64,000 bases of DNA from Streptosporangium roseum DSM 43021 (GCF_000024865.1 NC_013595.1:2542001-2606000), one strand, 5' to 3'. Positions 41,666-50,573 are shown, numbered from the stretch's first letter. Numbers and translations: made by a program. The notes: generated from the letters alone by a model not told the origin.

Positions 41666-43084
41666 TCACTTCTCACGTCTCCGGAGCTTGCCCGTCGCCA
41701 GGTCGAGGTAGTAGACACGTTCGCTCGTGTAGCCGCGGACCAGGAAGGGGCCCTGCTCCGACCAGCCGAGGCCGAGGTCGAGGAAGTCGTCGCCGGGAAA
41801 CACGGGAACGACGCTGGACACACGCCTGCCGGTCTCCGGGGCGAAGGTCTCGACACGCATCTCATGGCCTCGGATGACCACCAGGCGCCTTCCGTCCGGC
41901 CGGAGGTGGTAGGTGTCCTCGGGCGCATCCTTGATCTTCCTGAGGGGGAGGCTCATCCGTGTCTTTCCCCGGTGGTCGAGCACGAGCACCTGAAAGGCCG
42001 TCGTGGCCACGATCCCGCTCTCGTTGAGGTCGTGGACCTGTCGAACGCCCGGGATCGACACCGTGGTCCAGGTCGTGGTGTCGGTGATCTGCGTACCGTC
42101 CTTGGACAGGACGACATACCTGTTCTGGCCGGCGAACGCGGGCGTGGGCACTTCGGTGTCAGCCAGGCGGCCGGTGAGGTGATGGATGCCCTCGGTGTCT
42201 TGGTACACCATGCGGCGATCGCGTCTGTCCAGGTAGATGACGGCCTTCTTGTCGGGGCTGCGCGCGAACGGCGCCCGCTGGGGTGCTCCGCCTTTCCTGA
42301 TGACGTACGGCGCGGCCTGCGGGAACGGCTCCCCGTTCACCAGCCATGACCGGCAGGGGTCGTCTATCTGGTCGAACCACGGACAGGTGGGCCTCTTGTA
42401 TTTGTTCACCGTCGTGAACACGGCCATGCGCTCCGGGAACGACTTGGGCATCGAGTATTCGGGCAGTTCGCGCTGTGGTGGCTGCCCGGGAGTGAGCAGT
42501 GCGCCCGACAGCACGATCGCGGTTCCCGAGAGGTAGAGGGTCCGTGTCGACCATTGGCGGATGGCCGGCTCGGCCCAGGCCGTGTCATCCGATGCTTCGG
42601 GCGCCGGCCGGGCGGTCAGGTTCCGAGCGGCAAGCGGTACGGCCGCCGCCACGACGATCACGATGGCGGCATGGGCCACGCGTGCCGGAGTGGCCCCCTG
42701 GTCCGTCAGCAGATGGACGCCTGCCACCACAGCACCGCCCAAACCGAGCAGCCATGCCCCTCGGTAGATCCGCGCGCCGTCGTGAGCACGCGACGCCGGG
42801 GCCGGCAGCCGTACGTCGCGGAAGACAGAAACGGCACACCAGCCCAGCACCAGATAGAACGGGTCATCGGTGAAGCAGGCCAGGGGGACGGCGACGGTGA
42901 GGATGATCAGCCGCCACCGGCGCAGGCCGGCGAAGTGGTCGATGACCTGGCGGGCGTTGGCCGCTGTGACGGAAAGGTCGGTCAGGGTGGCGAACCTGGT
43001 GAGCCGCTCGCCCGTGACCGGTATGGCCGCTGCCAGCATGATGACCACGGCGGCTACCCAGAAGATCATCGGGGGTATCGTCAC
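41666..43084 (-). CDS. membrane protein with C-terminal repeat (propeller-like) domain, unknown
   Basis: A 472-residue protein. The first 220 residues hold about six hydrophobic segments (for example MIFWVAAVVIMLAAAIPV and LLGLGGAVVAGVHLL). The remaining 250 residues are soluble and show repeated short strands, e.g. KKAVIYLDRRDRRMVYQDTEGIHHL, QNRYVVLSKDGTQITDTTTWTTVSI and RRLVVIRGHEMRVETFAPETG, suggesting a beta-propeller outside or inside the membrane. GTG start. Divergent from the next gene, with only 28 bp between their starts. Function unknown. Confidence 0.75.
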   Translation of the reverse strand: MTIPPMIFWVAAVVIMLAAAIPVTGERLTRFATLTDLSVTAANARQVIDHFAGLRRWRLIILTVAVPLACFTDDPFYLVLGWCAVSVFRDVRLPAPASRAHDGARIYRGAWLLGLGGAVVAGVHLLTDQGATPARVAHAAIVIVVAAAVPLAARNLTARPAPEASDDTAWAEPAIRQWSTRTLYLSGTAIVLSGALLTPGQPPQRELPEYSMPKSFPERMAVFTTVNKYKRPTCPWFDQIDDPCRSWLVNGEPFPQAAPYVIRKGGAPQRAPFARSPDKKAVIYLDRRDRRMVYQDTEGIHHLTGRLADTEVPTPAFAGQNRYVVLSKDGTQITDTTTWTTVSIPGVRQVHDLNESGIVATTAFQVLVLDHRGKTRMSLPLRKIKDAPEDTYHLRPDGRRLVVIRGHEMRVETFAPETGRRVSSVVPVFPGDDFLDLGLGWSEQGPFLVRGYTSERVYYLDLATGKLRRREK

Positions 43085-43112
43085 GAAGTGACACCATATA
43101 TGGTTCTACATC

Positions 43113-43694
43113 GTGACTTCGGGCGATATATGGCAGCAATTCGGTGTCGCCACGTGGCGTGTCCAGCATGCGCGATCGCTGTTATCGGTCGTGGTGTCCA
43201 GCTGCCTTTCGCTGGTGGTTATCGCTGCGTTTCTGTGGTGGTCAGGGGCGATAACTCCGCATATCCGCTGGGAGGTCGACGATTTCCTCTCCCGAACCGA
43301 GGTGGACGAGAATGGCGTCCTGTCCGCCAGCTTGCATATCGAGCTTGAAAACGAGGGGCTGGCCCCCTTCGTCCTCACCGGTATCTCAGCAGAGATACCG
43401 GGTCTCCTCCTGCTCCCCGCCGACGGGGCGAAAAAGGAGCATTCCCTGGTCACTGTGGAAAGCGGTGACATGAAGACCCTGGAGACGCGCATCGTCATCA
43501 CCGACTGCGCGGCGGTGCCACACGAGCCCCAGCCGGTCGGCTTCACCTACAGAACCTGGATGGGCCCCGGGTCGGCGGAGGTGACGTGGGACTCGTGGTG
43601 GCTGGAAGGAGCCGAGGGGAGACTTCCGGTCGCCTGGCAGCGAGGTCTCGCCGGCAAGATCTGCAACTACGCGGTGAGCCCGGATTGGCCCTGA
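43113..43694 (+). CDS. single-pass membrane protein, unknown
   Basis: A 193-residue protein with one transmembrane helix near residues 22-42 (LLSVVVSSCLSLVVIAAFLWW) and an extracytoplasmic domain of beta-strand character (VLSASLHIELENEG, FVLTGISAEIPG). The lone Cys pair is DCAAV and KICNY. GTG start. It shares a very short divergent intergenic region with the preceding membrane protein, and the pair may work together. Followed by another membrane protein gene after 47 bp. Confidence 0.7.
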   Translation: MTSGDIWQQFGVATWRVQHARSLLSVVVSSCLSLVVIAAFLWWSGAITPHIRWEVDDFLSRTEVDENGVLSASLHIELENEGLAPFVLTGISAEIPGLLLLPADGAKKEHSLVTVESGDMKTLETRIVITDCAAVPHEPQPVGFTYRTWMGPGSAEVTWDSWWLEGAEGRLPVAWQRGLAGKICNYAVSPDWP

Positions 43695-43741
43695 CAGTCA
43701 GCTCATCCGCGGACAACGGCACACCTGAGAGGTTGGGGCGC

Positions 43742-44296
43742 GTGCGGCCCGTCACGAAGATCGCCAGCGGTTTCGTCTTCGCCTTCGGAGCCCTCCGGTT
43801 CAATGGCTTCGACCTGCTGCTCAACCCCGCCGGCTGGCTCCTGTGCGTCTCCGGGCTGTCTCGGCTGCAGCGATCCGCCGACGACCCCTTCAGCCGGGCC
43901 AGGTCCTCCGCCATCGTCATGGTCTGCGTCTCGCTCGTCGCCATGGTCGCGCCCGACGCGCATCCGGGCTACCCCCTGATGGCTCTCCCCGTCATGCATG
44001 TGATCGGCGTCGCCGACACGGCCGGTGCCCTGATCGCCGTCTGGCTGACCGCCGACGCCGTCATCAGCCGGATCCGTCCCTGCGGAGACATCTCCAGGGC
44101 CGCCCTCCTCGACGTGCTGCGCTGGGCCGTGGTCAGCCTGGGAGCGCTCGGCATGCTGGCCGGGTACGGCTACACCGGCCTGGGCCCTGTCCCGCTCATC
44201 GCCTGGTTCGCGGCTGTCGTGGCCCTGATCGTCGTGCTCTACCGCTCGGCCCGCCTGCCGTACCTCTCCCCGGTATGGGGGCCCGTGGAGAGTTAG
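43742..44296 (+). CDS. multi-pass membrane protein, unknown
   Basis: A 184-residue protein with about four hydrophobic segments (ASGFVFAFGALRF, SSAIVMVCVSLVAMVAP, VADTAGALIAVWLTADAVI, PLIAWFAAVVALIVVLY). GTG start at 43742; the open frame extends upstream across the preceding gene without support. It is probably in the same operon as the single-pass protein. It is convergent with the large gene that ends at 44335. No family recognised. Confidence 0.7.
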   Translation: MRPVTKIASGFVFAFGALRFNGFDLLLNPAGWLLCVSGLSRLQRSADDPFSRARSSAIVMVCVSLVAMVAPDAHPGYPLMALPVMHVIGVADTAGALIAVWLTADAVISRIRPCGDISRAALLDVLRWAVVSLGALGMLAGYGYTGLGPVPLIAWFAAVVALIVVLYRSARLPYLSPVWGPVES

Positions 44297-44334
44297 GCAT
44301 GGGTGATCCCGCCCGTGACCGGGTCGCGGGTGGA

Positions 44335-47226
44335 TCATCGGGTGCCGTCCCCGGACGCCAGCCGGTCGTGGAGGGTCCTGGCGTGCCGGAGGATGCGGCT
44401 GGAGCCCTTGCGCGCCGCGAAGGCGGCAAGGGCGGGGATCTGTCCCCGGGCCTCCGACCAGCGGGCGAGGCGGGCCGCCAGGGCGACCAGGTCGGTGTGG
44501 GCGACGGTGGGGCGGCTGCCCCGGGCGGGGAGCAGGAAGGGCAACGCCGCGGCGAGAGCTCGCCACATGTGGAGATGGGTTCCGTTCGCTGCCTCGCCTT
44601 CCACCGTGTCCACCAGGAGCCGCAGCGTCAACTCACCCCGGAGCACCCGCTGGGCGATTTCCGTACCGAAGTCCTCGGCGGGGAACTCGCCGGCGGCGGC
44701 CAGGCTCCGGAGGGCACGGACCGCGGGAGTGGCGTCGTCGTGGGCGAACGGCGGAGGGAAGATCCGGTGCGCGAGCAGGACGGCGACGGCCCGTCCGGCG
44801 GGTCCCTCCGCGGCGGCGAGATCGGCCAGGCGCAGCGGACGCATCTCCACGCTCCAGGCGGGCACCGGCTGGTGCGGCAGGAGATGGGCGGCGACCACCT
44901 CCCGGTGGGAGGGCAGGACGGCGGCCCACCATTCCATCAGCCCCCCGAGATGCCCGCCGCACACGGGGTTGACGTGCCGGGGCTGGTCGGCGAGCAGCTC
45001 GTCGACCAGCGGCAGGCCGGTGGGCGCGGCCTGAACGGTGGAGGTCATCCAGATCCGTGACCCGAGGCCGTCGTCCTCTCCTGACCAGGTCACCAGCACG
45101 TCGGGGTCGGGCAGCCCGCCGTCGGCCATCCAGCGGGCAGCCCGGCGGCCCGCCTCCGACCTCAGCGCCGCGGCCCGTACGGCCACCGCCGGGTCGATCC
45201 GCCGGGGCAGCCTGAGCAGCGCCTGCTGGAAGTCGGCGGGCAGCGGCGTGGTGCCCGCCGCTTCCAGCGTCTCCAGCCTGGCCACCAGTTCGGCCGGGTC
45301 GAGCTGACCGTTGGACAGGCTCGGCGTGGCGAGCAGGAGCGGCGGCAGCGTCCCGGCCCTCAGCGCGGCGAGGATCTCCGCATGGCGGCGCAGGATGAAG
45401 CGGTGCAGCGGCGAGACGCGGTCGGACCTCGGCAGCCGGTCGGGCTCCTCGACCGCCACAGGTGGGAGCCCGTGCTCGCGCCGGGCGTGGTTGACGAACG
45501 CGGTGCGACGGCTCTCGTGCACCCGTCCGGGGTCGACCAGCTCGGCCGCGAAGGCGATCATCCAGGTGCCGTGCTTCCGCCATTCGTCCGAAGCCAGTTC
45601 CTCTCCATGGAGCTCGACGAACGGAGCCAGCTCCGCGCGCAGCGACTCCCGGTCCTGCGCGGCGAGCCGGACGAAGGCGGCCAGGCAGCGTTCGGCCGCT
45701 CGCCAGCCCTCGCGCAGATACATGCGGGCCAGCTGCCCGGCAGTGCCGGGCGGGGCGATGACCGGGACCGGCCGGAACGGAGCGGGCAGCGGCCGCGGGA
45801 CGAACACCTCCTCGGGCTCGGGCTCGGGTTCCGGCTCCTCGACGGGCTCGCCCCCGATGGCCGCGGCCAGCCGGTTGTGCAGGTCGGGCGCCAGCGTGCC
45901 CGTGCCGCGGCGAAGGGTCTCGGCGCCGAGCGGGGTGAAGCGCCCGGCGTGCCGGACCGCCAGGCGCACAGCCCGTTCCTGTACGGCTCGCGCCTCGTGG
46001 CCGAACGCCAGGGCCAGGGCGGGAGCCAGCTCGTCGGCCCGATGGGGCGCCCGCTGTACGGACTCCTCCAGCCAGCTCAGACCGGCGCGGACCAGCCCGC
46101 CCTCGGCGCGGAACAGCAGGCCCTCCAGCGCCTCCACCACGTCTGCCGGGTCGAGGCCGGTCAACCGCCGCAGGTGTTTCAGCGACAGCTCGGCCACCGG
46201 TCCCGGCGCGGTGGGCAGGAGCCGCAGGTAGTCGATCGCGTGTGGTTCGATCTCGGCGGGGACGGGTTCGAGCAGCTCGTGGAGGCGGGCGAAGAATCGC
46301 AGGTCGGGGCCTTCGCCGCCGAGCAGGAAGCGGCGCCGGCTGCCGTCGAGCAACAGCGTGCGCGGCACCCTGCCCTCGGCCGCGAGCGTGCGGAGAGCGC
46401 CGAGCCAGGAGGTCGCGCCGGCCGGGTCGGGCCGCTCGTCCCGCAGCGCCCGGCCGACGCCCTCGGCATCGAAGATCAGCGGCAGCAGACGGTCGAGCAG
46501 CGGATCGGCCCGCAGCTCGCTGAGCCGGGCTTCCCGGGACACCCACCCGACCACGAGCGGGTCGTGCGCGGGAGGAGTCACGCCGGTACGGCGGAGCAGG
46601 GCGAGCGCCAGCGGCAGGTTCCGATCACTCGGGTTCCGGCGGCGCCGGGGACGGATCCGGAGTGCGAGCCGTACGGCCAGATCGGCCTGCCATTCGGCGG
46701 GCCGCGCGGCGATCACCTCAAGCAGCGGCTCGATCCCGCCGGCCGTCGGACCGCCGGCGGAGTCCCAGCCGTCGACGTCCCAGCGATCGAAGTCCCGGCG
46801 GTTGATCCAGGTCACCACGGCCGCCGCGCCGCCGATCGTGCCCGCGCCCGCGACCCGCATCGGCTCGATCCAGCCGTCGGTTCCGGGCAGGGTCTCCCAG
46901 TCGTCGTCGTGCCACGTCATCGACCACATCTGGTTGAACTGGTGCTCGGAGATCTCCCCGGCGTCGTGCAGCCGTCGCGCCTCCGTCTGCCGGACCCGCC
47001 GGACCCGGTCGCGTTCGGCCTCGTGGTCCGCCAGCGTCCGCCGCGCCTTCTCCCGCGCCACCGCCACGTATCCGGGCAGCTCGCGTGCCACCTCCCGCCG
47101 TCCGGCGTCGTCGAGCGCGGTCACCGCCTCCACGATCTTGGCCACGTCGCCGGCGTCGACGAGCTCGCGCACCTGGTCCCAGGCGGTCAACCGCACGTGC
47201 TTCGGTCCCATGTCGCGGATCTCCAA
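44335..47226 (-). CDS. large helical-repeat protein, DUF6493-like
   Basis: A 963-residue soluble protein made almost entirely of Leu/Ala/Arg-rich helices (e.g. ALAFGHEARAVQERAVRLAVRH), resembling HEAT-like helical repeats. A short Glu/Pro linker, EEPEPEPEPEEVFVP, sits near residue 470. It resembles actinobacterial DUF6493 proteins, often found near SWIM-zinc-finger and MoxR/VWA genes; none of these is next to it here. The family assignment is from memory of the pattern and is tentative. ATG at 47226, with an in-frame ATG at 47211 equally possible. There are no catalytic motifs. Confidence 0.75.
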   Translation of the reverse strand: MEIRDMGPKHVRLTAWDQVRELVDAGDVAKIVEAVTALDDAGRREVARELPGYVAVAREKARRTLADHEAERDRVRRVRQTEARRLHDAGEISEHQFNQMWSMTWHDDDWETLPGTDGWIEPMRVAGAGTIGGAAAVVTWINRRDFDRWDVDGWDSAGGPTAGGIEPLLEVIAARPAEWQADLAVRLALRIRPRRRRNPSDRNLPLALALLRRTGVTPPAHDPLVVGWVSREARLSELRADPLLDRLLPLIFDAEGVGRALRDERPDPAGATSWLGALRTLAAEGRVPRTLLLDGSRRRFLLGGEGPDLRFFARLHELLEPVPAEIEPHAIDYLRLLPTAPGPVAELSLKHLRRLTGLDPADVVEALEGLLFRAEGGLVRAGLSWLEESVQRAPHRADELAPALALAFGHEARAVQERAVRLAVRHAGRFTPLGAETLRRGTGTLAPDLHNRLAAAIGGEPVEEPEPEPEPEEVFVPRPLPAPFRPVPVIAPPGTAGQLARMYLREGWRAAERCLAAFVRLAAQDRESLRAELAPFVELHGEELASDEWRKHGTWMIAFAAELVDPGRVHESRRTAFVNHARREHGLPPVAVEEPDRLPRSDRVSPLHRFILRRHAEILAALRAGTLPPLLLATPSLSNGQLDPAELVARLETLEAAGTTPLPADFQQALLRLPRRIDPAVAVRAAALRSEAGRRAARWMADGGLPDPDVLVTWSGEDDGLGSRIWMTSTVQAAPTGLPLVDELLADQPRHVNPVCGGHLGGLMEWWAAVLPSHREVVAAHLLPHQPVPAWSVEMRPLRLADLAAAEGPAGRAVAVLLAHRIFPPPFAHDDATPAVRALRSLAAAGEFPAEDFGTEIAQRVLRGELTLRLLVDTVEGEAANGTHLHMWRALAAALPFLLPARGSRPTVAHTDLVALAARLARWSEARGQIPALAAFAARKGSSRILRHARTLHDRLASGDGTR

Positions 47227-47571
47227 GATCAGATGTTCGGCCGGGATTGGAGATCTTTACAGAACCCGCCGACATTTCCACGGCCGGAGGTGCCCGGGTG
47301 CCAGCCTGTCTGAGGTGTCCGGGGACAAGCGGTCCAGGGCGTGGGTCCCGGTTTCTCGAACCCGGGGGAGTCCGTACGCGGCTGGCCGGGTGACCGTCGC
47401 CTTGCGTTAATCAGTCGCCTGGCGTTGATCATGGGGCGTGGCCGAACTCCTCTTCGACCCGGGGGCTCCGGCAGAGCCGAAAATAGATCATGCAACTGAT
47501 CGTCATCCTGTGGCGTGCCCAGAAGGCTGTTTACCCCGTCCCCGATATGACTGATCGGTTATAATAGGGCG
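47227..47571. promoter_or_regulatory. 345-bp intergenic region with a perfect -10 box before the toxin gene
   Basis: No gene is visible. TATAAT at 47560-47565 lies seven bases before the toxin ATG (47572), so the toxin-antitoxin mRNA is probably leaderless. A convincing -35 at 17 bases is absent. The start of the region should hold the promoter of the divergent large gene. Confidence 0.55.
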
Positions 47572-47943
47572 ATGAGCTGGGAGATCAGTCTGCATCCCGA
47601 GGTGGAAGCGTGGTATCTGGAGATCTGCGTGAGTGATTCCGAGACGGCAGATCTGATCAAGGACGCCATCGACCAACTCGCGGAGGAGGGGCCGACGGCT
47701 CGGCGGCCGTTGGTCGACCGGCTGCAGGGGAGCCGCTTTCACAACATGAAGGAGCTGCGGCCTCCCTCATCGGGGAGCAGTGAAATTCGGATCATCTTCG
47801 CGTTCGACCCGGCTCGGGAAGCCATCTTCCTGGTGGCCGGCGACAAAGCCGGCAACTGGGAAGGCTGGTACCGCCAGGCGATCCCATTGGCCGACGAACG
47901 GTTCGAAGAGCACTTGATCGCGTTGAAGGAGGAGGGGCGATGA
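47572..47943 (+). CDS. HigB/RelE-like toxin (phage-derived Gp49-like family)
   Basis: A 123-residue protein with the pattern of Gp49/HigB toxins: ISLHPEVEAWYLEI at the N-terminus, RRPLVDRLQGSRFHNMKELRPP, then SSEIRIIFAFDPAREAIFLVAGDKAGNWEGWY. These are mRNA interferases that cleave at the ribosome; the conserved basic and aromatic residues are present. ATG start right after a TATAAT box. Overlaps the antitoxin gene by four bases (ATGA), the standard HigBA order with the toxin first. Confidence 0.88.
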   Translation: MSWEISLHPEVEAWYLEICVSDSETADLIKDAIDQLAEEGPTARRPLVDRLQGSRFHNMKELRPPSSGSSEIRIIFAFDPAREAIFLVAGDKAGNWEGWYRQAIPLADERFEEHLIALKEEGR

Positions 47944-48272
47944 GCGGCGGATACTCCAAGTGGACCGACGTCAAGGCGAAGGCGCGGGCGCTCGACCCGC
48001 GTTCGGATGCCGAGCGGGCGGTCGGGCAAGAGGCTGCCCGTCAGCGCCGGGAGGCGTACGTGCGCGGCTATCAGCTCGCCGAGATGCGCAAGGCGGCCGG
48101 CATCACCCAGGTGGAACTCGCCGAGGCTCTTGGGGTGACGCAGGCGCGAATCTCCAAGATCGAGAACGGCGAGGTGTCCGGCATCGATGTCGTACGTGCC
48201 TATGTCACGGCGCTCGGAGGAACGGTTGATCTCGTCGCGACCCTGGGCAATCGAACCTGGAAAGTCGCCTGA
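47940..48272 (+). CDS. HigA-like XRE-family antitoxin
   Basis: A 110-residue protein with a C-terminal XRE helix-turn-helix: AEMRKAAGITQVELAEALGVTQARISKIENGEVSGIDVVRAYVTALGG. The N-terminal charged part probably wraps the toxin. It should neutralise the toxin and repress its own promoter. Overlaps the toxin gene by four bases. Confidence 0.9.
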   Translation: MSGGYSKWTDVKAKARALDPRSDAERAVGQEAARQRREAYVRGYQLAEMRKAAGITQVELAEALGVTQARISKIENGEVSGIDVVRAYVTALGGTVDLVATLGNRTWKVA

Positions 48273-48542
48273 CAGGGATTGGCCCACCGAACCGATTCCC
48301 ACGAGTGCTGTGCGAGCGGGGAGGAATCTCAGGTCACTTGCCTGTCCGGGATCTTCGAGGCATCCCACCCCACCGGTTTCGAGTGTTTCCGGATCCCGCT
48401 GGCGTCCGCCGACCGGGGCAAGGCGCCCTCCTGGGCATGCTCTCCACGTCGCTTTCGCCACAGCAGCCGCCGGACAACCGCACCGGACCCCGCATCGAGG
48501 ACGTCCGCTCGCGGGCGGACCGGCCCGGTTATCTTGGGAGAG

Positions 48543-48917
48543 GTGGATGAGAACCGGGCCCGGCGGGTTGTCGACGCGTTGCGCGAGCGTGGCATAGACG
48601 CCCATCTGGCGAGGGTCGGCGTTTACCAGTTCGGGGTGCGGGTGTTGTTGCCCGGCGGGCGTGAGGCGGACTGGGACACCGACGGTACGGCGGGCCTCGA
48701 AGCCCTGGTGATGCGCAACGGGATGATGGTCGGTTTCGTGCCCGTGATCGAGGGGTCCGAGGACTTCGACGAGCAGCAGGTCGTCGACGCCATCGCGCGG
48801 ACCGACTACGACCAGCCCATCGCCCGGCAGCGCACGGTGGCGCCGCCACCGGCCGCGCCCCTGCCCCGTGTGGGCGGGGTCTTCCGTCGCTTCCTCGACG
48901 GCTTCCGCTACCGGTGA
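48543..48917 (+). CDS. hypothetical protein
   Basis: A 124-residue protein, VDENRARRVVDALRERGIDAHLARVG at the start and a C-terminal basic tail ending FRRFLDGFRYR. There is no signal peptide or membrane helix. I chose the GTG at 48543 with GGGAG upstream; the frame is open further back to 48279, but that part looks non-coding. I do not recognise the family. It stands in an accessory region after the toxin-antitoxin pair. Confidence 0.6.
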   Translation: MDENRARRVVDALRERGIDAHLARVGVYQFGVRVLLPGGREADWDTDGTAGLEALVMRNGMMVGFVPVIEGSEDFDEQQVVDAIARTDYDQPIARQRTVAPPPAAPLPRVGGVFRRFLDGFRYR

Positions 48918-49021
48918 CGGCGGCCTGCGCGCCGCGGATGTGACGCCGGAGGGCCGGGACCGGCGGGCGACAGGGACATCCCCGGGCGGTGAACGCCCGC
49001 CGAGGAGCCGGAGCCGAGAAG

Positions 49022-49099
49022 GTGGAGGAGTTCAACGACCACGGCGTTGGTCTGGACAAGATCGTGTACGGGTTCGGACGGACCGAGGTGGGATCGTGA
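49022..49099 (+). CDS. possible 25-codon ORF overlapping the next gene
   Basis: GTG at 49022, VEEFNDHGVGLDKIVYGFGR and five more residues, stop overlapping the next GTG by four bases (GTGA). It could be a coupled leader peptide or the end of a decayed gene. The evidence is weak. Confidence 0.2.
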   Translation: MEEFNDHGVGLDKIVYGFGRTEVGS

Positions 49100-49620
49100 C
49101 GGATGAGGTTCCCCGTTCCGGGCCGGAGCGGGGAGGATCGTGTCCGCCGACGGCCTTCCGGCTGCCGCGCGGGGCGACCGGATTCTGGTACGCGGGGGAG
49201 CCGCCTCCGAGCGCACCGGATCCGCGCGAGTTCACCCGGATCGTTCACGATGTGGCGCGCCGTACGAATGGCCGGGTCCTGGCCGTTGACCCCGCCGGCG
49301 GGAGACGGAGCTTCCACGCCGCCATATTGACCTACCGGGACCGGGGCCGGGAACTGGAGCTCGTGGGGCATGTGCTGCTCCCGCTTCTCGCGCTCGCGCG
49401 GCGCAGGATCGAAAGCGACATGGCGCTGTCGTTCCTGGACGATCGGGAAGTCTCGGGGAAGCTCGGAGCGTACGAGCCCTACCGGGTTCCGGGCACGGCC
49501 GAGCTGGCCTTGCCGGTAGCCCGCGCTGATCTTTCCGAGCTCGGGGAGGCCGAGATGGATCAGATCCGTTACTGGAGGCCCGAAACGGTGGGCGAGCTGG
49601 TATTCAATTTCTGGGACTGA
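49096..49620 (+). CDS. hypothetical protein
   Basis: A 174-residue soluble protein (CPPTAFRLPRGATGFWYAGEPP near the start, TYRDRGRELELVGHVLLPLL in the middle, RYWRPETVGELVFNFWD at the end). The end WRPETVGELVFNFWD resembles actinobacterial proteins of unknown function found as tandem families. GTG start at 49096 with GAGGTGG upstream. Followed by nearly 800 bp without a protein gene. Confidence 0.65.
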   Translation: MTDEVPRSGPERGGSCPPTAFRLPRGATGFWYAGEPPPSAPDPREFTRIVHDVARRTNGRVLAVDPAGGRRSFHAAILTYRDRGRELELVGHVLLPLLALARRRIESDMALSFLDDREVSGKLGAYEPYRVPGTAELALPVARADLSELGEAEMDQIRYWRPETVGELVFNFWD

Positions 49621-49756
49621 TCCTGCTTCCCAAGTGCGTCGAGGATCTGCTGACTCGGGTACGGCGCCGAGTCGCCGGAGGTTGCGTCCACGGAGGTGGT
49701 GTACGGGTTCCGCCGGTGGCGGGCGGCGGTAGCGGCTCCCGTTCACCTCCGTTCCG

Positions 49757-49916
49757 GCCCAGGGCCGTTCCTTTCGTGCGGCGCTGTACCGGGGTGGAAG
49801 GTCAAAAGCGCGGCGAGGGGTGGTGGAGTGGCCCAGGGCCGTTCCTTTCGTGCGGCGCTGTACCGGGGTGGAAGGTCAAAAGCGCGGCGAGGGGTGGTGG
49901 AGTGGCCCAGGGCCGA
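49757..49916 (+). repeat. 74-bp tandem repeat (left arm of a large inverted-repeat element)
   Basis: Two near-identical 74-bp units begin with GCCCAGGGCC at 49757 and 49831, and a third begins at 49905 and breaks off. The unit contains GGTGGAAGGTCAAAAGCGCG. A diverged copy in reverse orientation lies at 50201-50262. Confidence 0.88.
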
Positions 49917-49981
49917 CCCATCCGCGCGGCGCCGTACGGAGTGCTCCCCGTTGCGCGGGCCGGGGAGGGGGCGGTGCGGGG

Positions 49982-50046
49982 TTTTTCCTTGATCTGTTGG
50001 GATTGGCGGTCCATGGCGCCGCCAATCCCAACAGATCAAGGAAAAA
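49982..50046. repeat. 28-bp perfect inverted repeat (centre of the element)
   Basis: A 28-nt arm beginning TTTTTCCTTGATCTG (49982-50009) is exactly complementary to 50019-50046, with a 9-base loop TCCATGGCG. It could be a very strong terminator in either direction or the core of a mobile palindrome. Confidence 0.9.
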
Positions 50047-50200
50047 GCCTGATCACTGCCGCTCCTGGGGCTCTTCGGCGTCCGCCCTGCCTCGCCCGAT
50101 CCACCACCGCCCCCTCGCCAGGCCTTCCCACCCGCCCATCGACCGGCTCCTCCTGAGCACCGCCCCCGGACCACGAGACTCCGGCCCGCACGGAAGAAGC

Positions 50201-50262
50201 GGCCCTGGGCCACCCCACCCACCCCTCGCCGCGCTTTTGACCTTCCACCACGTACGGCGCCG
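50201..50262 (-). repeat. inverted copy of the 74-bp unit (right arm of the element)
   Basis: GGCCCTGGGCCAC, CCCCTCGCCGCGCTTTTGAC and CTTCCACCACGTACGGCGCC match the reverse complement of the units at 49757 and 49831 with some changes. Between the 28-bp hairpin and this arm, I see no gene. Confidence 0.8.
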
Positions 50263-50415
50263 CGCCGTTTGACGGCGAACGACCCCCACCCCCGGTCTCG
50301 GTCCCGACCTCCGGCCCAGCCCCGGCATCCCTCCGGCCCAGCCCCATCGAAATCGAGTTGATCTCGTCGGTAGGGTAGGCACAAGATCGGTCCTGATATG
50401 AGCCGGTTTCGCATG

Positions 50416-50488
50416 GGGTCCGTAGTGCAGTTGGTCGTCACGCCGCCCTTCAAGGCGGAGGACGCCGGTTCGAATCCGGCCGGACCCC
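50416..50488 (+). tRNA. tRNA-like gene 1 with a 6-base anticodon loop
   Basis: A 73-nt cloverleaf: acceptor GGGTCCG with CGGACCC (perfect, extendable to 8 bp), D-arm GTG/CAC, anticodon stem CCGCC/GGCGG, T-arm GCCGGTTCGAATCCGGC, 5-base variable loop. The anticodon loop CTTCAA has only six bases instead of seven, so the anticodon is ambiguous (TTC or TCA). It lacks the long variable arm of tRNA-Sec. It may be a non-decoding tRNA-like RNA, a decayed tRNA or a specialised one. Confidence 0.65.
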
Positions 50489-50499
50489 ATTTCTCGCCG

Positions 50500-50573
50500 G
50501 GGTCTGTAGCGCAGTCGGCCGTCGCGCCTCTTTGGCAAAGAGGAGGACGCTGGTTCGAATCCAGCCGGGCCCA
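50500..50573 (+). tRNA. tRNA-like gene 2 (anticodon GGC)
   Basis: A 74-nt cloverleaf 11 bp after gene 1: acceptor GGGTCTG with CGGGCCC (two G-U pairs), D-arm GCG/CGC, anticodon stem CCTCT/AGAGG, 7-base loop TTGGCAA with anticodon GGC, T-arm GCTGGTTCGAATCCAGC, discriminator A. GGC would read an Ala codon, but the G3-U70 identity pair of tRNA-Ala is absent. It ends 16 bases before the SDR start codon, so tRNA and mRNA are probably one transcript. Confidence 0.75.

Noticed and set aside
42550..43348. Plus-strand frame of 264 codons overlapping the membrane protein genes
   Set aside because: It is antisense to the membrane protein gene at 41666-43084 and out of frame with the gene at 43113; there is no ribosome site and no recognisable motif.
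50416..50488. Selenocysteine tRNA (possible TCA anticodon and 8-bp acceptor)
   Set aside because: The RNA is only 73 nt, has a 5-base variable loop instead of the long arm, and a 3-bp D-stem. No selA/selB is nearby.
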